From: Holtermannia corniformis
Taxonomy: Eukaryota; Basidiomycota; Tremellomycetes; Holtermanniales
Assembly: GCA_001599935.1 (NCBI GenBank)
Contig: BCIJ01000038.1
Coordinates: 62,001 to 126,000, forward strand
Direction: 5' to 3'
Length of the DNA: 64,000 nucleotides
Below the pieces are notes generated by a model. The model saw only the letters and a program-made list of their open reading frames with translations, was not told the DNA's origin and ran no database searches. This document shows positions 1 through 14,888 of this stretch, one piece after another. A program made the translations under genes and the position numbers. Every line of letters begins with the position of its first letter. Within the stretch, counting starts at the first letter, position 1.

Positions 1-2958
<2,958 letters not shown>

Positions 2959-3926
2959 GGAAGGAATGGCGGACGAGATGGCCGAGGGAAAGGTAGATGG
3001 CAGCCCGAATGCTGCAGTCTGCAGCGTGTCGCAGGATGGATAGGGTAGTGATACGACCGTGTACAGATGGTATGATTCAAGCAACCAGCAAGAGACAAGA
3101 ACGATCTCATCAGCATCTAGCCAGGGATTCCGACCCCTTACGACTGACCTGGTCTGCCGGCTCCATGCTGCCCGCCGTCACCACGGTCTGTGCTGGATCC
3201 GATGCGTGCTCTGCGTTGGGGTGTCGTGCGAGTCTACAGTCCTTGTACGACTGCTACCCACTCGTCGTCGTCGTCGTTGTCGCTGCCGTCGTCGTCGTCA
3301 CCCGCGTCGACGCCGGCCAATGTCGCTTTTCCGCCGTCTCGCGCCGCGATCGCGATCACCGGCCATGCTGCCGGTGATGGTGTTGAGAGTGGTCACTGCT
3401 GCTCTGCCTAGGATCTCACTGATGCATCACTCGGCTTGTATACTTCCTGCACTGCTGCCTGCACTGCCTGCACTGATACTAGCTGAGCAGCAGCAAGGCG
3501 ACAGACCCGTCTTGTCGGCTGCGTCGTGGACCCGCCGTCGACAACGCCGACGGCGACATGCTTCTTGACAGCGTCTTGACGGCCGCAGAGATGCATACAA
3601 GACTATCAGTCATCATACTCGCCAGCAGCAGAAAAGACACATGAGAAGAGAGACATTCATGGTCACCTCCCACATTCCAGTAGGCAACGTCGAGATCACC
3701 ATCCAGCAACAATAGCATGGTTCTCTCAGCATGGCCGATCGTCTTCATCCGACTCGTTGGCCAGCTTGTCACCCTCGCAAGCATCCTGTCGCTGGCCAGG
3801 TCTGAACATGGACGTGCACAGAGCAGCAATGATCCGTGTGGCGGTTTGCAGTTGTCACCATTGCTTTGCATCGCATTCGGCTCGCTCGTGGACGCTGTGG
3901 ACGCTGGTGCATCATCATATGCAATG
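2959..3926. other. intergenic, CHD1 upstream region
   Basis: No convincing gene. It contains a CGT/TCG-rich low-complexity run (about 3257-3305) and short CTGCACTG repeats (about 3450-3478). The open frames here lack recognisable protein features and splice logic. It probably carries the CHD1 promoter and the 3' region of the small gene to its right. Confidence 0.5.
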
Positions 3927-4357
3927 TCATCTACCTCGCCGTAGCTGCCGACAGAGCTCGAAATCATCTCCCTCCCGCGCCCGAGCCTGACGGATCAGAG
4001 CGTACGTCGCATGCCCAACCGGCGTCAGCACGACCTGCGCTCCGTTTTCTCTCTCAATCACATCCTGTCCAACTCAGCGACCATCATCCCGTCCTCGTGC
4101 GCACTCACTTGTCCGCGTAGGTATGCTATCTGCTGCACGACCTCACCTTGGGTCACTCGGTCTCGAACGCACAGTCGTTGCTCGACGTCGTAGAGATTAC
4201 GCTGCGAGGTATCAGCGGACCGGTCGGCGCCAACAGCAGGCAGTACTCTACGCACAGGTTGGGCGTGGAGGAGATCGATCAAGTCCGCTTGGATCTCGCG
4301 CTCTCGGCCCTGCGGTCGTGCGAGGGAACAAAACACTTGGATATTCGCTTCAGCCAT
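3927..4357 (-). CDS. small unknown protein, about 100 aa, three exons
   Basis: Not recognised. Three reading segments join in frame through two good introns: a 54-nt intron (donor GTGCGT, branch CTGAT, acceptor CGCAG) and a 74-nt intron (donor GTGAGT, acceptor GCGCAG). The product starts MAEANIQVFCSLARPQ, continues RNLYDVEQRLCVRDRV and ends FELCRQLRRGR. The coding total is 303 nt, an exact number of codons, which supports the model. There is no signal peptide or membrane segment. The middle part is rich in charged residues and may be helical. An in-frame upstream Met at 4393 would add 12 residues. It lies between CHD1 and the long Ser-rich gene, all on the minus strand. Homology is needed to confirm that it is a gene. 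Confidence 0.5.
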
Positions 4358-4548
4358 GACCGGGGTCGGGAAGCCAGCGCCCGTCCATCCCATCCGTCTG
4401 GTAGCTGCAGCACCTTTGTAGACCGTCTGCCAGACGCATATCTCTGCTCAAAGGAGGCCTCGCAGCGAACCAGCACAGTCGTCAAGCATTTCATTCTGTA
4501 CACAGAGAGTCGTTACAACCCCTGACCATCCCCAAAGCAAGAGCGAGA

Positions 4549-7500
4549 TCACGCCCGGATCGAACTGGTCGGCCGCGAGCCAAAGCCGCTGTTCGGTCGA
4601 GAGTTTGACGACGGACGCGGTCTTGGCCGACTGAGCCTGAGAGACGTTGGCGGCCTGCGCTTTGTCAGTCGATGCTCGACACGGAGCTCTCCAACGTACG
4701 TCATGATCACCTCGTTCTCCTTGCCCGCCGCGTTCGGTCGACCTTCACCAAGACCCGCAAGCGTCGATCGGATCGACTTGGCCAAAGTGCTCCCCTCGGC
4801 AGGCGCGGCTTCGAGGGTCCGACGGCGACCCCAGCCAAGGTTCTGGCGCCGGGCACTAGACGTCACCCTGGCGCGCTTGGCTGCGTCCTTGGCGTCTTCG
4901 ACGCTATCCTTCTTGGCCGTGTCTTTGTTTGCAGCCTTTTTAGTGGGCGAAGGCTGCAGCAACGGGATCTGGAATGGGCTGATTGGGTCTAGGTTGCGCA
5001 AAACAGGCGGCGGCGATACGGGCTTGGAGCGCACGAATTGCGCAAACACGGCCGAACGCGGCTGAACCGGCGCAGGCGCAGCAGCCGGCTCTTCATCTGC
5101 AAACGCAAAGTTGAACGTCGACGACGTCGCAGAGTTGGTCCGCTCGAATTTGGTCGGCAACGGCAGAGAGCCCTTGTTCTTCGTCGGCAGCACGTATGGC
5201 TTTGGTTGCGGCAGCGCATACGGCGACGCCATGGCACGCGAATTGCTCAGCGACGAAGTGCGGCGGTGCCGGCGGTACCCGATCGGCAGCTGAGCCAGCG
5301 GCTTGTACGTCTCGGTAGACTGCGCAATGAAGCGCGCAATGTCGTGCGGAGTCACGGGCGGTGCAAACTCTGCGGTGTGTCAGCAATACCCCCATTGTTC
5401 AGGTTGGCGGCTCACCTGCCACTGCCGACCTCGACTCGTCACTGTCACCCCAAGAACTCTTGCTCGTGCGATAGACGTCACCGGCCTCTCTCTCCCATTC
5501 ACGCCAGCATTTGAGCACTTGCATGTCCGAACCGTCCATCGAGTCCCATGAAGCGATACGAGGCTCTTTGGCGGCGCCGGGGAGGTAGACGGGCGAAGGA
5601 AAGTACGATGGCGCATCCGAGTCGTCGCCAGTGTCGGTCGTGAGATCCGGCATCAAGCTCGACTTGCTCGAGCGCGGCAAGCCCTCTTCGTAGATTGTTG
5701 CTTGGATCGAAACGTTGGCCGATGACTTTGACCGAGTACCGCGAACATGCCCGGCGCCTCGTGGACGGCAGCGAACGGCGACGCTCGGTCCCAGGTCGAT
5801 GCTCGACTCGACACTAAAGGAGCCCGAGCTGTCGGGAGACACGATACTGGAGACCTCGCTCTCGCTGTGACCTTGCAAGCGAAGCGACGGAGGGCGACGC
5901 CTGTGACCATGCTGCGGACGGACGCGCGAGTTAGACGATGGTGCGGGCCGCACAAAGCCTGCGATGGGTCAGTGGTCGTCTCGCAATCGCTGCGCGACGT
6001 ACCTTGCGAGACGTCTTGAGCGCCGTCAGAGACCAGACAATGCTCGGCGCTGTCTGTGCGTTTGTGCATAGCCTTGCGCGCTTTGAGGGGTGAGCTCTTT
6101 GCGTGAGCTTTGCTCTTCGGTGCTGAGGGCGACGACGCCTGCATAGTCGACCGAGGCCGAGTCCGGAAGTGGCCTGCACGGTTCACAAACGTGTCATCGG
6201 CATTGTCCTGGCTCGAGTTGCTCATGTACGACAGCGGCCTGGGACCCTTGAGAGCAAAGCTGGACGGCGCTGCGTCCGAGGCCGAGCCAAAGATCGAGTC
6301 TGAGCTGATGGACGATGTATTCGCGTGGTTGACACTACTGTCAAACATGGAGTCGTACGCCGTCGAGTTGCCGTCCAAGAGCGAGTCGAACGAGGTCGAG
6401 GGCCCATCGAGAATACTGTCGTACGACGCCATCGAGTCTCTTGGGTTGTCGTCGCCAGCCACTGAATCGCCAGCAGGAGATGCCATGATGGACGGAAGCT
6501 GTCCTCGTTCCGAATTGAACATGCGCTCGCCGAGCCCGGGACGACCAAGCCTCGAGATGGAGATGGACGATCGCGTGCTGTCCATCGAAGAACGGTTGCG
6601 GCGGTGAGCAGCCCAATCCGGTCGCCCAAGCCCATGGGCGACAGAGCCAGCCGAAGAGCGCGAGTCGGTCGAGATGTTGCGACGGTGGCCCTTGCTGGCG
6701 AACGGCCTTGTACGGTTGTACAAGCTAACAGGCGGTCCGCCATTACCAAACGAGATGCTCTGCCCGTCGATTGATCCAGTCGTCGAGTCGATCGAGAAGC
6801 TGCGCTTGTGGCCCGGCTTCCACTTTGGCTTGGCGTTCTCAGCGCCGTTGAAGGAAAAAGCGCTGTCGATGGAAAAGTTGCTACGAGCATGGCCACCGTT
6901 GCGAGAGTCGTGAAGCTGCTGGATGTGCCGGATCATCTCAAAGCTCGTTGCCGTCGACTCGCACGAGGAGGGATCACGAGCCGCGCGACCAAACTGGGCA
7001 TCAAACACGTTGGTGAAGACGCCGGCAATGCCCGTATCGATGACCGCGCCCAAGGAAGACATGGAAGCAATGCTGAACACGGATTCGTCTCGAGCGTGCG
7101 AAGACTTGTTTGGGAGCGGCAGCGTAAGGGTGTCTTGCTCCTGCGGCGGCATGGGCAGCTGAGGGATCGAGGCGGGCTCGGCGTGTTTCGGCGAGTTTGC
7201 TTTTTCCTGCGAGACGCGCTTTTGGAAAGCGGCGTCGCCGCAGAACGGCGTGCGCACGGTCCCGTGGCTGCCTTTACTGCCTCGACTGCCCCGTGACTTG
7301 ATCGACGTCGAGGACGGCAGCTTTGTGAGCTCGTGCAGGCCACTCTTTGCAGACGGCGAAGTCGACGCTTTCCCAAACTTGAAGTCGCGGTTCAGTGCGC
7401 CAATCGAGACCTTGTTCGGACGCTCTTCGCAGTCTGGCGGGTGCACGCAGACCATCGGCGAGCTAGGCGAGCTCGGCACAATGTCTCCTGCCAAGTCGTG

Positions 7501-10164
7501 GCCGAGCTGGTGTACAGCCGTCGACGTGACTGCCGCCGACTGTAGCGGCAACAGCGGGTGCTGTCCGAGCTTTTGAAGCTGCTCCACAAACGACGTACGC
7601 TGGCCGTTGACGTTGAGCTCGTCGAGCTCGCGTGTAAAGTCGAACGATGTGCGGCCGTTGCCCGTGGTGGTGAATTCGTCGCTGAACATGCTGGCGACGC
7701 CATCGCTGAGGAACGAGTCTCGAGCTGAGCTTTGAACCGCGAGATCGAGTGACAGTTGCGGGGCATGGATCCGAGGAGCAGGTGGTAGAGGTAGATTGGG
7801 CGGCGCAGGCGCAAGCGCACCTCGGCGTGGTGAGACGCGATGCAGCGGGGGTGGCGGCGGGAGTCCAATCGTCGCGTTGGGCGACAGAGACGAGGCGATC
7901 GAGACGTCGGTCGTGTCACGCTCAGAGTCTGAGAGGATGACGCGCAGGTCGCCTGGTACATCGCAATCGCTGTCGGTATCGCTACCTTCGGCCGAGCGTT
8001 CGCGGACAATGTCAGGACCCATGGTCATGCCCATACCGACGAGGCCGTCTACCACCTTGTTGGCGCGAGGCCGAGCCATGGAGCGACTCGGCATCCCAAC
8101 CGTCTCTTCTTCGACACGACGATCGCATGCCGGCGGCAACTGCTCAACAGGCTTGAACACCAACGGCAGCTCCTTCGTCTTGCGCTGCTTGACAGAATCG
8201 CCAGTCAAGTTTGTAGGCGCGAAAATGTTATCAGTGACCGGGTTGGCACCCTTTGTCGGTGAGTCTTGCTGCCTGCGAGCCATGGCCTTGCTCATTGCGA
8301 CTTTGAACGGGCTCAGTCCGGATTTCGTGAGCGCCTTGAGCGGGCTGCCGCTGCTCTTGGTGCTGAGCAGTGCGCTTGAGCCTGTCGAGTTTGAGCGCCG
8401 CATGGGCGTCGGGCTGGCCGAGACGTCGCACGGGACGTCGGGCGTGTGCTTGTGCGCCTGGCTTTGGCCGCGGATACGCGTGATCGTCGGCGACGGAGTG
8501 GCAGAGAGGTCGAATCGAGAGACGAGGTTGAACAGCGAGTGCGTCGCGGATGCAACGTGGTCAATGTCGACTGGTGGTCGTTAGCCGTTTACAACACCAG
8601 CGGATAACCACATACCCTGCTTCTTGGAGGAATCAAGCTTCTCCTTGACACTCTCGCCGAGCCCCCACTGCTCGCTCCGGACTTTGCGATCGCGCTCGCG
8701 CCTCGCAGGCGTGATCGTCATGTCCTGATCGTCTTCATCCTCATCGATGCTCTTGACCGCCACCGCGGCTCGAGCCGGCGACCGCGAAGGACTGCCAAAG
8801 TGGGCAAACAGCCCCGTCAAGCTCTTGCGCTTCGGAACAGCGGCTTTAGAGAACGACGCAAAGATCTCGGTCGCGGGTCGATCGTCATCTACGTCGGGGA
8901 CGAGATCGCCAACGACGGATTCCCAGACGCCGCCGAGGGGTCGTCCGGCGCTCGCGCCGTTTGAGCGCGCGCGGGGCGGAGGCGGGAGCTGCGTGACGTG
9001 CTCTTGGGGTAGGGCCGAGCTCCCGGCCAGTGTTGCTGCAGGGTACGGCTTGGGATCGAACCGGGGCTGAGAGGGACGCTCGTAGCTTGCATTGGCGTCG
9101 TAGATGAGTGGGCGGGATAGGACGCCCTCGAACGAGGGGCGCGAGATGGCGAGGACTGGGATGGTCGAGGGTGTTGCGATCGTCGTGAACTCGGATGAGG
9201 CGGCAGAGGACGATCCGCTGAGCATGGATTGATGGTTGCGCGAGTAGCGACTAGACGCTAGTGAGAGCGAGGCAGGCTTCTTGCGGTCTATACGAAACGT
9301 CAATACGTCCTCGAACCGGCAGCGCACACCCACCACTGGTAGCATCATCCTTGAGCTTGACCGTCTCGGGCTTGATCTGGGCCTCAATCTCGTCCTTGAC
9401 ACTGCGCTTCTTGCCGCCGGCCAAGCGACCCCAAACGCCCTTGGCCTTGCCGCCGGCCTTTGACGCGACGGAACTCGAGTTGGACGCGCGGCGCTCAGCC
9501 TTGGGCTTGCTGAGAGGGTCCGAGACGATCCGGCGGTCATCGGTCGATGGGCGAGCGTTGAACGGGTCTGAATGCGCCGTGGGGGTCGGCCGTGGCTTGA
9601 GCGAGAGGTTGGAAGCGCGGCGCGCGAGCGAGCTGACGCCGCCGAGCCTAGTAACGGTCAGTCTGTACGTTTGCGAGGGAAGCCTACCAACCTCGGTTTG
9701 AGCTTGATCGTGTCGTCGGTATCATGCAGCGGCAGAGTCTGCACCGGCGCCGCTGGGCCCTTGAGGCCCATCTGGACCGATGCACGCACCGTGTCTTCCC
9801 TTTCACGCTGTGCTCTACCAAAAGCCTCGCCGACGGAGCGCACCGTCTCGATCTGCGGTCGTGGCTGGGGTACCGGGCTCGGAGCGCGCGCAAGTGGTTT
9901 CTCCTCTGCGCTACTGCTATTTCCCCAGCCTAGGATGCCAAGGCCCAGCCTGGATTTCTTCTTTTGCACTTTGGGCGCCAGGCTGGACGTGGCTCCGAGC
10001 GAGGCATTGTCATTCAGCGTGTAGCCTTTGGCTTCCGCCGAGTTGTGCGTCCGGTGGAACAGGGAAGACGGCATCTTGCGGAGCGAGGCAAAGGCCGATT
10101 GAGTGGGCGAGGTTGAAGGCTGGAGATGGTGGTTTGGCGAGGGCGGGTGGAGCATTATCGTCAT
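4549..10164 (-). CDS. very long Ser/Pro-rich intracellular protein of unknown function, about 1,700 aa
   Basis: Function unknown. The reading frame is continuous over 5.6 kb apart from short introns, for example the last one (46 nt, donor GTACGT, branch CTGAC) at about 4650-4700. The sequence is dominated by Ser, Pro, Arg and Thr, with repeated RRNxSxDS/HRRNISTDS-type patches coded around 6560-6900 that look like phosphorylation sites. More ordered islands are a Trp/Arg segment GVWGRLAGGKKR (near 9430), the segment SRDSFLSDGV (near 7700), a Phe-rich motif FDFTRELDELNVNG (near 7640) and the C-terminal PHDIARFIAQSTETYKPLAQLP (coded near 5290-5355; only a fragment of it is conserved-looking). 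No membrane segments. From memory, similar proteins of unknown function occur in other basidiomycetes. The start at 10164 (MTIMLHPP) is the simplest choice; an extra upstream coding exon reaching about 10590 is possible because the frame stays open. Confidence 0.75.
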
Positions 10165-11208
10165 TGTTGCGCTGGGTCGTGAGTCGTGAGTCGTAATGTC
10201 TATCGTATCGTAGCGTTCGTTCGTTGGTCCTTTGCAGTGGTGGATCAGAACAGCATTATTCGGCAGGGCAGCGAGCTTGCGACTGTGGATTATCAGTGAT
10301 GGTATTAGCAGTCGTCGACCATTGAAAATCAGTGGGGCGAGGTGGGCGCAGCAAAGGCAGTGGGGACCGTACTCACCCTTGCGTCTACTGTTTACCACCT
10401 CGCCTGGCTGTGTGCTTGAACCGGCCAGGGCCTGCCGAGGGATCGACCGAGGATCGTACAAGTCGTCAAGCGTGGCCGAGCTGAGCGGATCGTCCGGGTC
10501 GTTACAAGTCGTGAGCGGCAAGTCGTGAGTCGTGAGATGGGACCGGCGCCGGGGTCGACGTGTGTTCGCACGGGGCGGAAGGGCGGCCATGGCGGGCAGA
10601 GGGGNCGCTGATGAAGGAACGGGGGGCGAGTAGAAGCTCACTCGACCACACACACAACGACTAGTACGCCGTCGCGCACCGCATAGGAGTCAAAGGGCGC
10701 TCGGATGGCGCACAGAGGGGGAGCGGTGCGGTTAATCGACCGTCCAGGCGTCAGTGCGATCGGTCAGCAGTGTCAGTAGGCAGTCAGTAGGCAGTCAGTG
10801 TCAGTGCACGATCGTGTATCAGTGCATGTCAGTGAACAGGACCGTCGTCGTCGTTGTTGACGGCGTCGTCGATAGGAGACCGGTTGAACGATGCGCGCCG
10901 ATCTCGTCCCAGTGCGTCGCCGTCTGCCAGCACAGACACCGTCGACGTAGTTAGTACCATCATGCGGGATGGTACGAGTGCAGAGCAGACGACCAGCACT
11001 GTGCGAGATGCATGCACAGACTCGCCGAGCGAAAAGACTTGAGCAAGACCGGCAACGTCAAGATGACGGATCCAGCCCAGTGTGGGTCGCCAAGTGCCGG
11101 ATAGTTCAATCATGCACTGTGAACGAGTCGTACAGCAAACGAGATGCACTTTGTCTACTTGAGCGTCGATGCAGACTCTGGTTCAGCTTCCGATGCATGC
11201 TCTCGCTC
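10165..11208. other. intergenic between Ser-rich gene and DBP9
   Basis: No supported gene. It contains GAGTCGT repeats (about 10176-10200 and 10510-10535), an array of GTCAGT-type repeats (about 10762-10836) and one ambiguous base (N) at 10605. It probably holds the promoter and a 5' UTR intron of the Ser-rich gene (a GTGAGT donor lies on the minus strand near 10372) and the 3' end of DBP9. Confidence 0.5.
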
Positions 11209-14200
11209 CTACTTGAACTTCTTGAGTGGATCCGCCCGTTTCCCGCGCCTACCGCCCCTCGCGCCCCGTCCACCTCGACCACCACCGCGCCCACGGCCAC
11301 CCTGCCGTCTGAACGGGACATCCAACCCGTCCTCTTCAGCCTTTGGGAGCGCTGCAATCTTTGGCATGAGGTAGCCCGGGACGTGCTTCATGTGCGGCTG
11401 GACGCGAGTCGGGTGCAGCGCCGTGTCGTGGCGGAGATACGAGAGGTCGAGCGGGTTGGCGGCAAAGTGGGCCTGAGCGGATCAGTTTGCTGTCGTCCAG
11501 TTCAACGCAGAGACACACCTTGAGCTTTTCAGAGTTGAGGAGCTCACGCCGGACCTCGTCCCGTCGAGCATCCATCACCCTCTTGCCCGTCACACTCCTC
11601 AACGCGTCCTCCATCCGGTAGCGGAAGCCTTCAATCTCTCCTTTACGACCACCCCAATCCCACTGCTTGATAGCGCCACCGCCCTCTTCGGCCGTCTTGC
11701 GCTCGATCCGCGCAAACACGCGCTCGTCCCGTTTCGCCGTCTCGCAGCTGATGATCCGGTCTTTACCCCACTCGGCCGTGGGCACGACAAAGGAGAGAGC
11801 GAGGCCGCTATGGCCTGCACGAGCCGTGCGCCCAACTCGGTGCGTGTACGCGTGGAACGTAGAGGGCAGGTCAAAGTTGAGCACGCACGCGACAGAGACG
11901 AAATCAATCCCTCGCGAGACACCAAACGTCGCGTCGGCCTTGCGAGCTTTCTTGGCTGCCTTGCCGGCGGGGGAAGGAGACGCGGCACGCTTCAGTGTCG
12001 ACGGCCCAGCTTCGGCGGGGGTGGAGATGACTGCAAGGTTAGCGAGAGCTCGGGCAGGTTGGCAACTCACGCTTCTGCTCTTTGCTCGGCTCGACCGGGG
12101 CAGCCTCTTCCTTGTCCTCGGCCTCTTCATCCTCCTCATCCAAGCTCGCATCACCGTCACCGCCCAGATCCGCCTCATCCGTCGCAATGATATAGTCGTA
12201 TACACCCTTGTTAAACTCCTCGACGATATGGTAACTATCCCACGTCAGTGTCAACCCCGCTACACCCCACACCACGCACCGCGAGTTGAGCGGCAGCTCG
12301 GCATTCAGCACACAGCTCTTGACGCCAAACTGCTCGAGGAACAACCGGAGCCGATAGCCGCGCTCGACCGTGTTGACAAACAGCAGAGCTTTGCCCTTGA
12401 TGAGCTTGAGCTTGAGCAGGACGTAGATGAGCAGAAACTTGTCCGTCTCGTTCGTGTGCACATAGTATTGCGTGAGCAGGCTGCTGGCGGCCGCGGGCTC
12501 GGACAGCTTGAGGATGGCCTGCTGGGGTCAGCTTGGTTCGGGCGGGGCAAAAGCCGAGCGATAGTACGGCAAGATGCCTCGCAGAGTGTGCCAGAGTAGC
12601 AGTCTATATAGTTGAGATGCAACCTGCCCTCTGCGGGATACCCGCAGGAGCAGCCTGGGGTTCAACCGCAACGCCAAGCAAACGCCATGCCCATCCACGC
12701 CCTCGAGTCTCGCTCAAATCAGAGCCCAGACTCACCGGATTCCTCAGCACCCAGCCCTTGAGAGCCTCGACATCATTCGTCATCGTGGCACTCATCAAGA
12801 CGCCCTGCACGCCCAGCTTGGGCACATGACCGCTCGCAGGATCGAGAATGCGTTGAATGTCCGTCGAGTGGCCGTACGAGAGCAACAGGTCGGCTTCGTC
12901 GATACACAATAGGCGGAGGTCGGACAGGGAAAGCGCCTTGCTTTGGAGAAGCGCGATGATCTTTGTGGGCGTGCCGATGACAATGTCGGGCCGGTCGTTG
13001 AGGAGTACGCTGGGCAGAGTTAGCGACGGACGGAAGCAAGAGTATTGGTCGTGTGCTGATCGATTGCACGTTCCGTCATGTAGCCAAGTTGTCGAGTAAT
13101 GGCATAGACGCTCAACAACTGCGCCTCAGCATTTGCTCTGCTAAATCGCAGATATTGGTCACAGCGTCTACGCCCACACGAATACCCAGCTATGGTACCA
13201 ACAAGTTCCACAGCATGTTGCCTTTGTCGCCGCGCAGTCATCGAAAGTACGACTTCTTACACACGCAACGGCTCTAGCCCTCGCACAAAGTCGTGACTAT
13301 CCCGCGAGGCTAACATTGACGCGCAGCCACGAAGAAGGCAGCAACCATTTTGCTGGTACGCTCCCCGTGTCTGCATGCCTGGAACTCATCGCTGATTTCC
13401 AAAGACCATGGGCGTCCGCCCCGGCGCCAGTCACAAGCTCTTGGTGGGAAAGAGTCAAGTGGCTCTGAGCGCGTTTGCGGACTGTCAACACCGCATGATC
13501 TAATAGCTCAAATGGAGCTGACGCCCAAGAGGCTTGGATGACTTGGACACATGCTCGACCTATCCAAGGCAGAGACGGGCGCTTTGCGCACAGATCGTCT
13601 GATATCGTTGACGCGATCCATGACGATCCGCTAGACCCTCCACTGACAGCGATCAAGAAATAAATTGACTGGGTCGGCCATGAGCAGCGCCGCCCGCGAT
13701 CGTTTTGGTGAATGAGCACATGAAGCACGGCACCATGTCTGCTTGTATTCCAACAGCCTACACCGTCTAGAAAGCGTAGTCGCCACTCGTCTGCGGCTAG
13801 TGCGACTTGTTACTTTAGATGCGGGTACGCAAGGCCGAAAGGTATCCTCGAAGACCCATTCAACCAGCCTGGGTGCGAGGGATTCGAACGCCTCCAAGCC
13901 CTGTGAATCCACTCCCATCCAGTGCGAGTAAACCAACCGTCAAGCCGACGCAGCCCATCCCATCCAAGACAGCCACGGCCCATCCGACTCACCGCTGCAC
14001 CGTCGTCCCGCCATTCGCGACATTGACAGCCTTGACTTCTGCTTCACAGTATTTCGAGAGGGCCGCGATGAATTTCGTGACTTGGAGTGCGAGCTCGCGC
14101 GTGGGGACAAGGATGAGGACGCGGGTGGATTGGTACGATGGGTCGGTCGGGGGTGTGTTCTGGATCGCGTTAGTGGGCTGTTTGAAATATGAGGGGATCG

Positions 14201-14888
14201 AGGTGGATGTGGATAGGCGGACGCTGATCGCTGGCATTGCGCACGGCTTTGGTTGAGTTGAGCAAGCCGAAGAGATGAAGCTGTTGGCAAAGTCCAGTGC
14301 GAGAGACTGGCTTGGCAGCTGGACCGCGCCCTCGACATTCGCCATTGCCAACTCGAAGCACATTGCGTCACGCGAGCGTTGCGGCGAACTAGCAAGTTTA
14401 CCACTGCGGCTCTCGCGGCTGTGGCTGAAGGACTCACACACGCTGTCTCACAGCGTGAGTTGTTCATCAGGACGTTAGCCGCGGCCACGGCTTTTTCTCT
14501 TGCCCTGTTCACTCGCACCCCGCCCTCACGCCAACCAAGACCTGCTTGAGCTACTGGCCCCAACCCAGCACGCCACTGACCTGCTTGGCTTCCAAGACCT
14601 TTTGCACGCCTGGGACAGCATACGCCGCCGTCTTGCCACTGCCCGTCCTAGCCTTTGCCAGCACGTCTTTACCCTCGAGCAGAAGCGGGATCGCCTTTGC
14701 CTGAACGAGCGTCGGGTGCGCGAACCCTTGATCCGCGAGTGCTTTTAGCAGCCGTGGGTCGAGCAGCGTCGAGAGCGGCGGTGATGCGAATGTGAGGGTT
14801 TGACTGGGTAGCGTCAGTGAGGGCAGGAGGGTGCGGTAGGGACTGACTCTATGAGCGCGTTGTCTGCCGCTTGGGTGGAGGATGCCAT
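11209..14888 (-). CDS. DBP9: DEAD-box RNA helicase Dbp9, 60S ribosome biogenesis
   Basis: Nucleolar ATP-dependent RNA helicase needed for large-subunit pre-rRNA processing. In order: Q-motif region ([21 protein letters not shown]), motif I ARTGSGKT, motif Ia PTRELALQ, motif Ib IVIGTPTK, motif II DEAD ([12 protein letters not shown]), motif III SAT (LMSATMT), [14 protein letters not shown] in lobe 2, then SRGIDF and motif [12 protein letters not shown]. Dbp9-specific features are the acidic insert after [11 protein letters not shown] (coded near 12070-12190), the C-terminal [11 protein letters not shown], and an RGG/Arg-Gly-rich basic tail ending KKFK. Exon 1 ([13 protein letters not shown]) joins to DQTLTFASP through a short intron. 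One intron, 13010-13992, is 983 nt, while the others are about 50 nt. It is divergent from MIX17 across about 590 nt. Confidence 0.95.
13010..13992 (-). other. oversized (983 nt) intron of DBP9
   Basis: The donor GTGAGT (13987-13992) follows codons for NGGTTVQ plus two bases; the acceptor ends at 13010 (CTGCCCAG) and the frame resumes as [15 protein letters not shown], exactly as expected between motif Ia and motif Ib of a DEAD-box protein. The intron is therefore defined by protein homology on both sides. It contains no recognisable coding sequence. It carries a tRNA-like stretch at 13870-13957. Confidence 0.85.
13870..13957 (-). other. tRNA-like remnant inside the DBP9 intron
   Basis: 88 nt on the DBP9 strand. 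The 3' part has a B-box-like GTTCGAATCCC, followed by GCACCCA. The 5' end TGGGcTGC pairs with GCACCCA if one C is bulged, and GAGGcG pairs with CCCTC around the TTCGAAT loop with one extra C. The D arm and anticodon arm do not fold convincingly and no anticodon can be assigned. The length suits a class II tRNA (Ser/Leu). Best read as a decayed tRNA gene or a coincidence. Confidence 0.3.

Noticed and set aside
13010..13992. C/D-box snoRNA in the DBP9 intron
   Set aside because: No RTGATGA box with a properly spaced CTGA box was found by eye; only weak partial matches (CGATGA).
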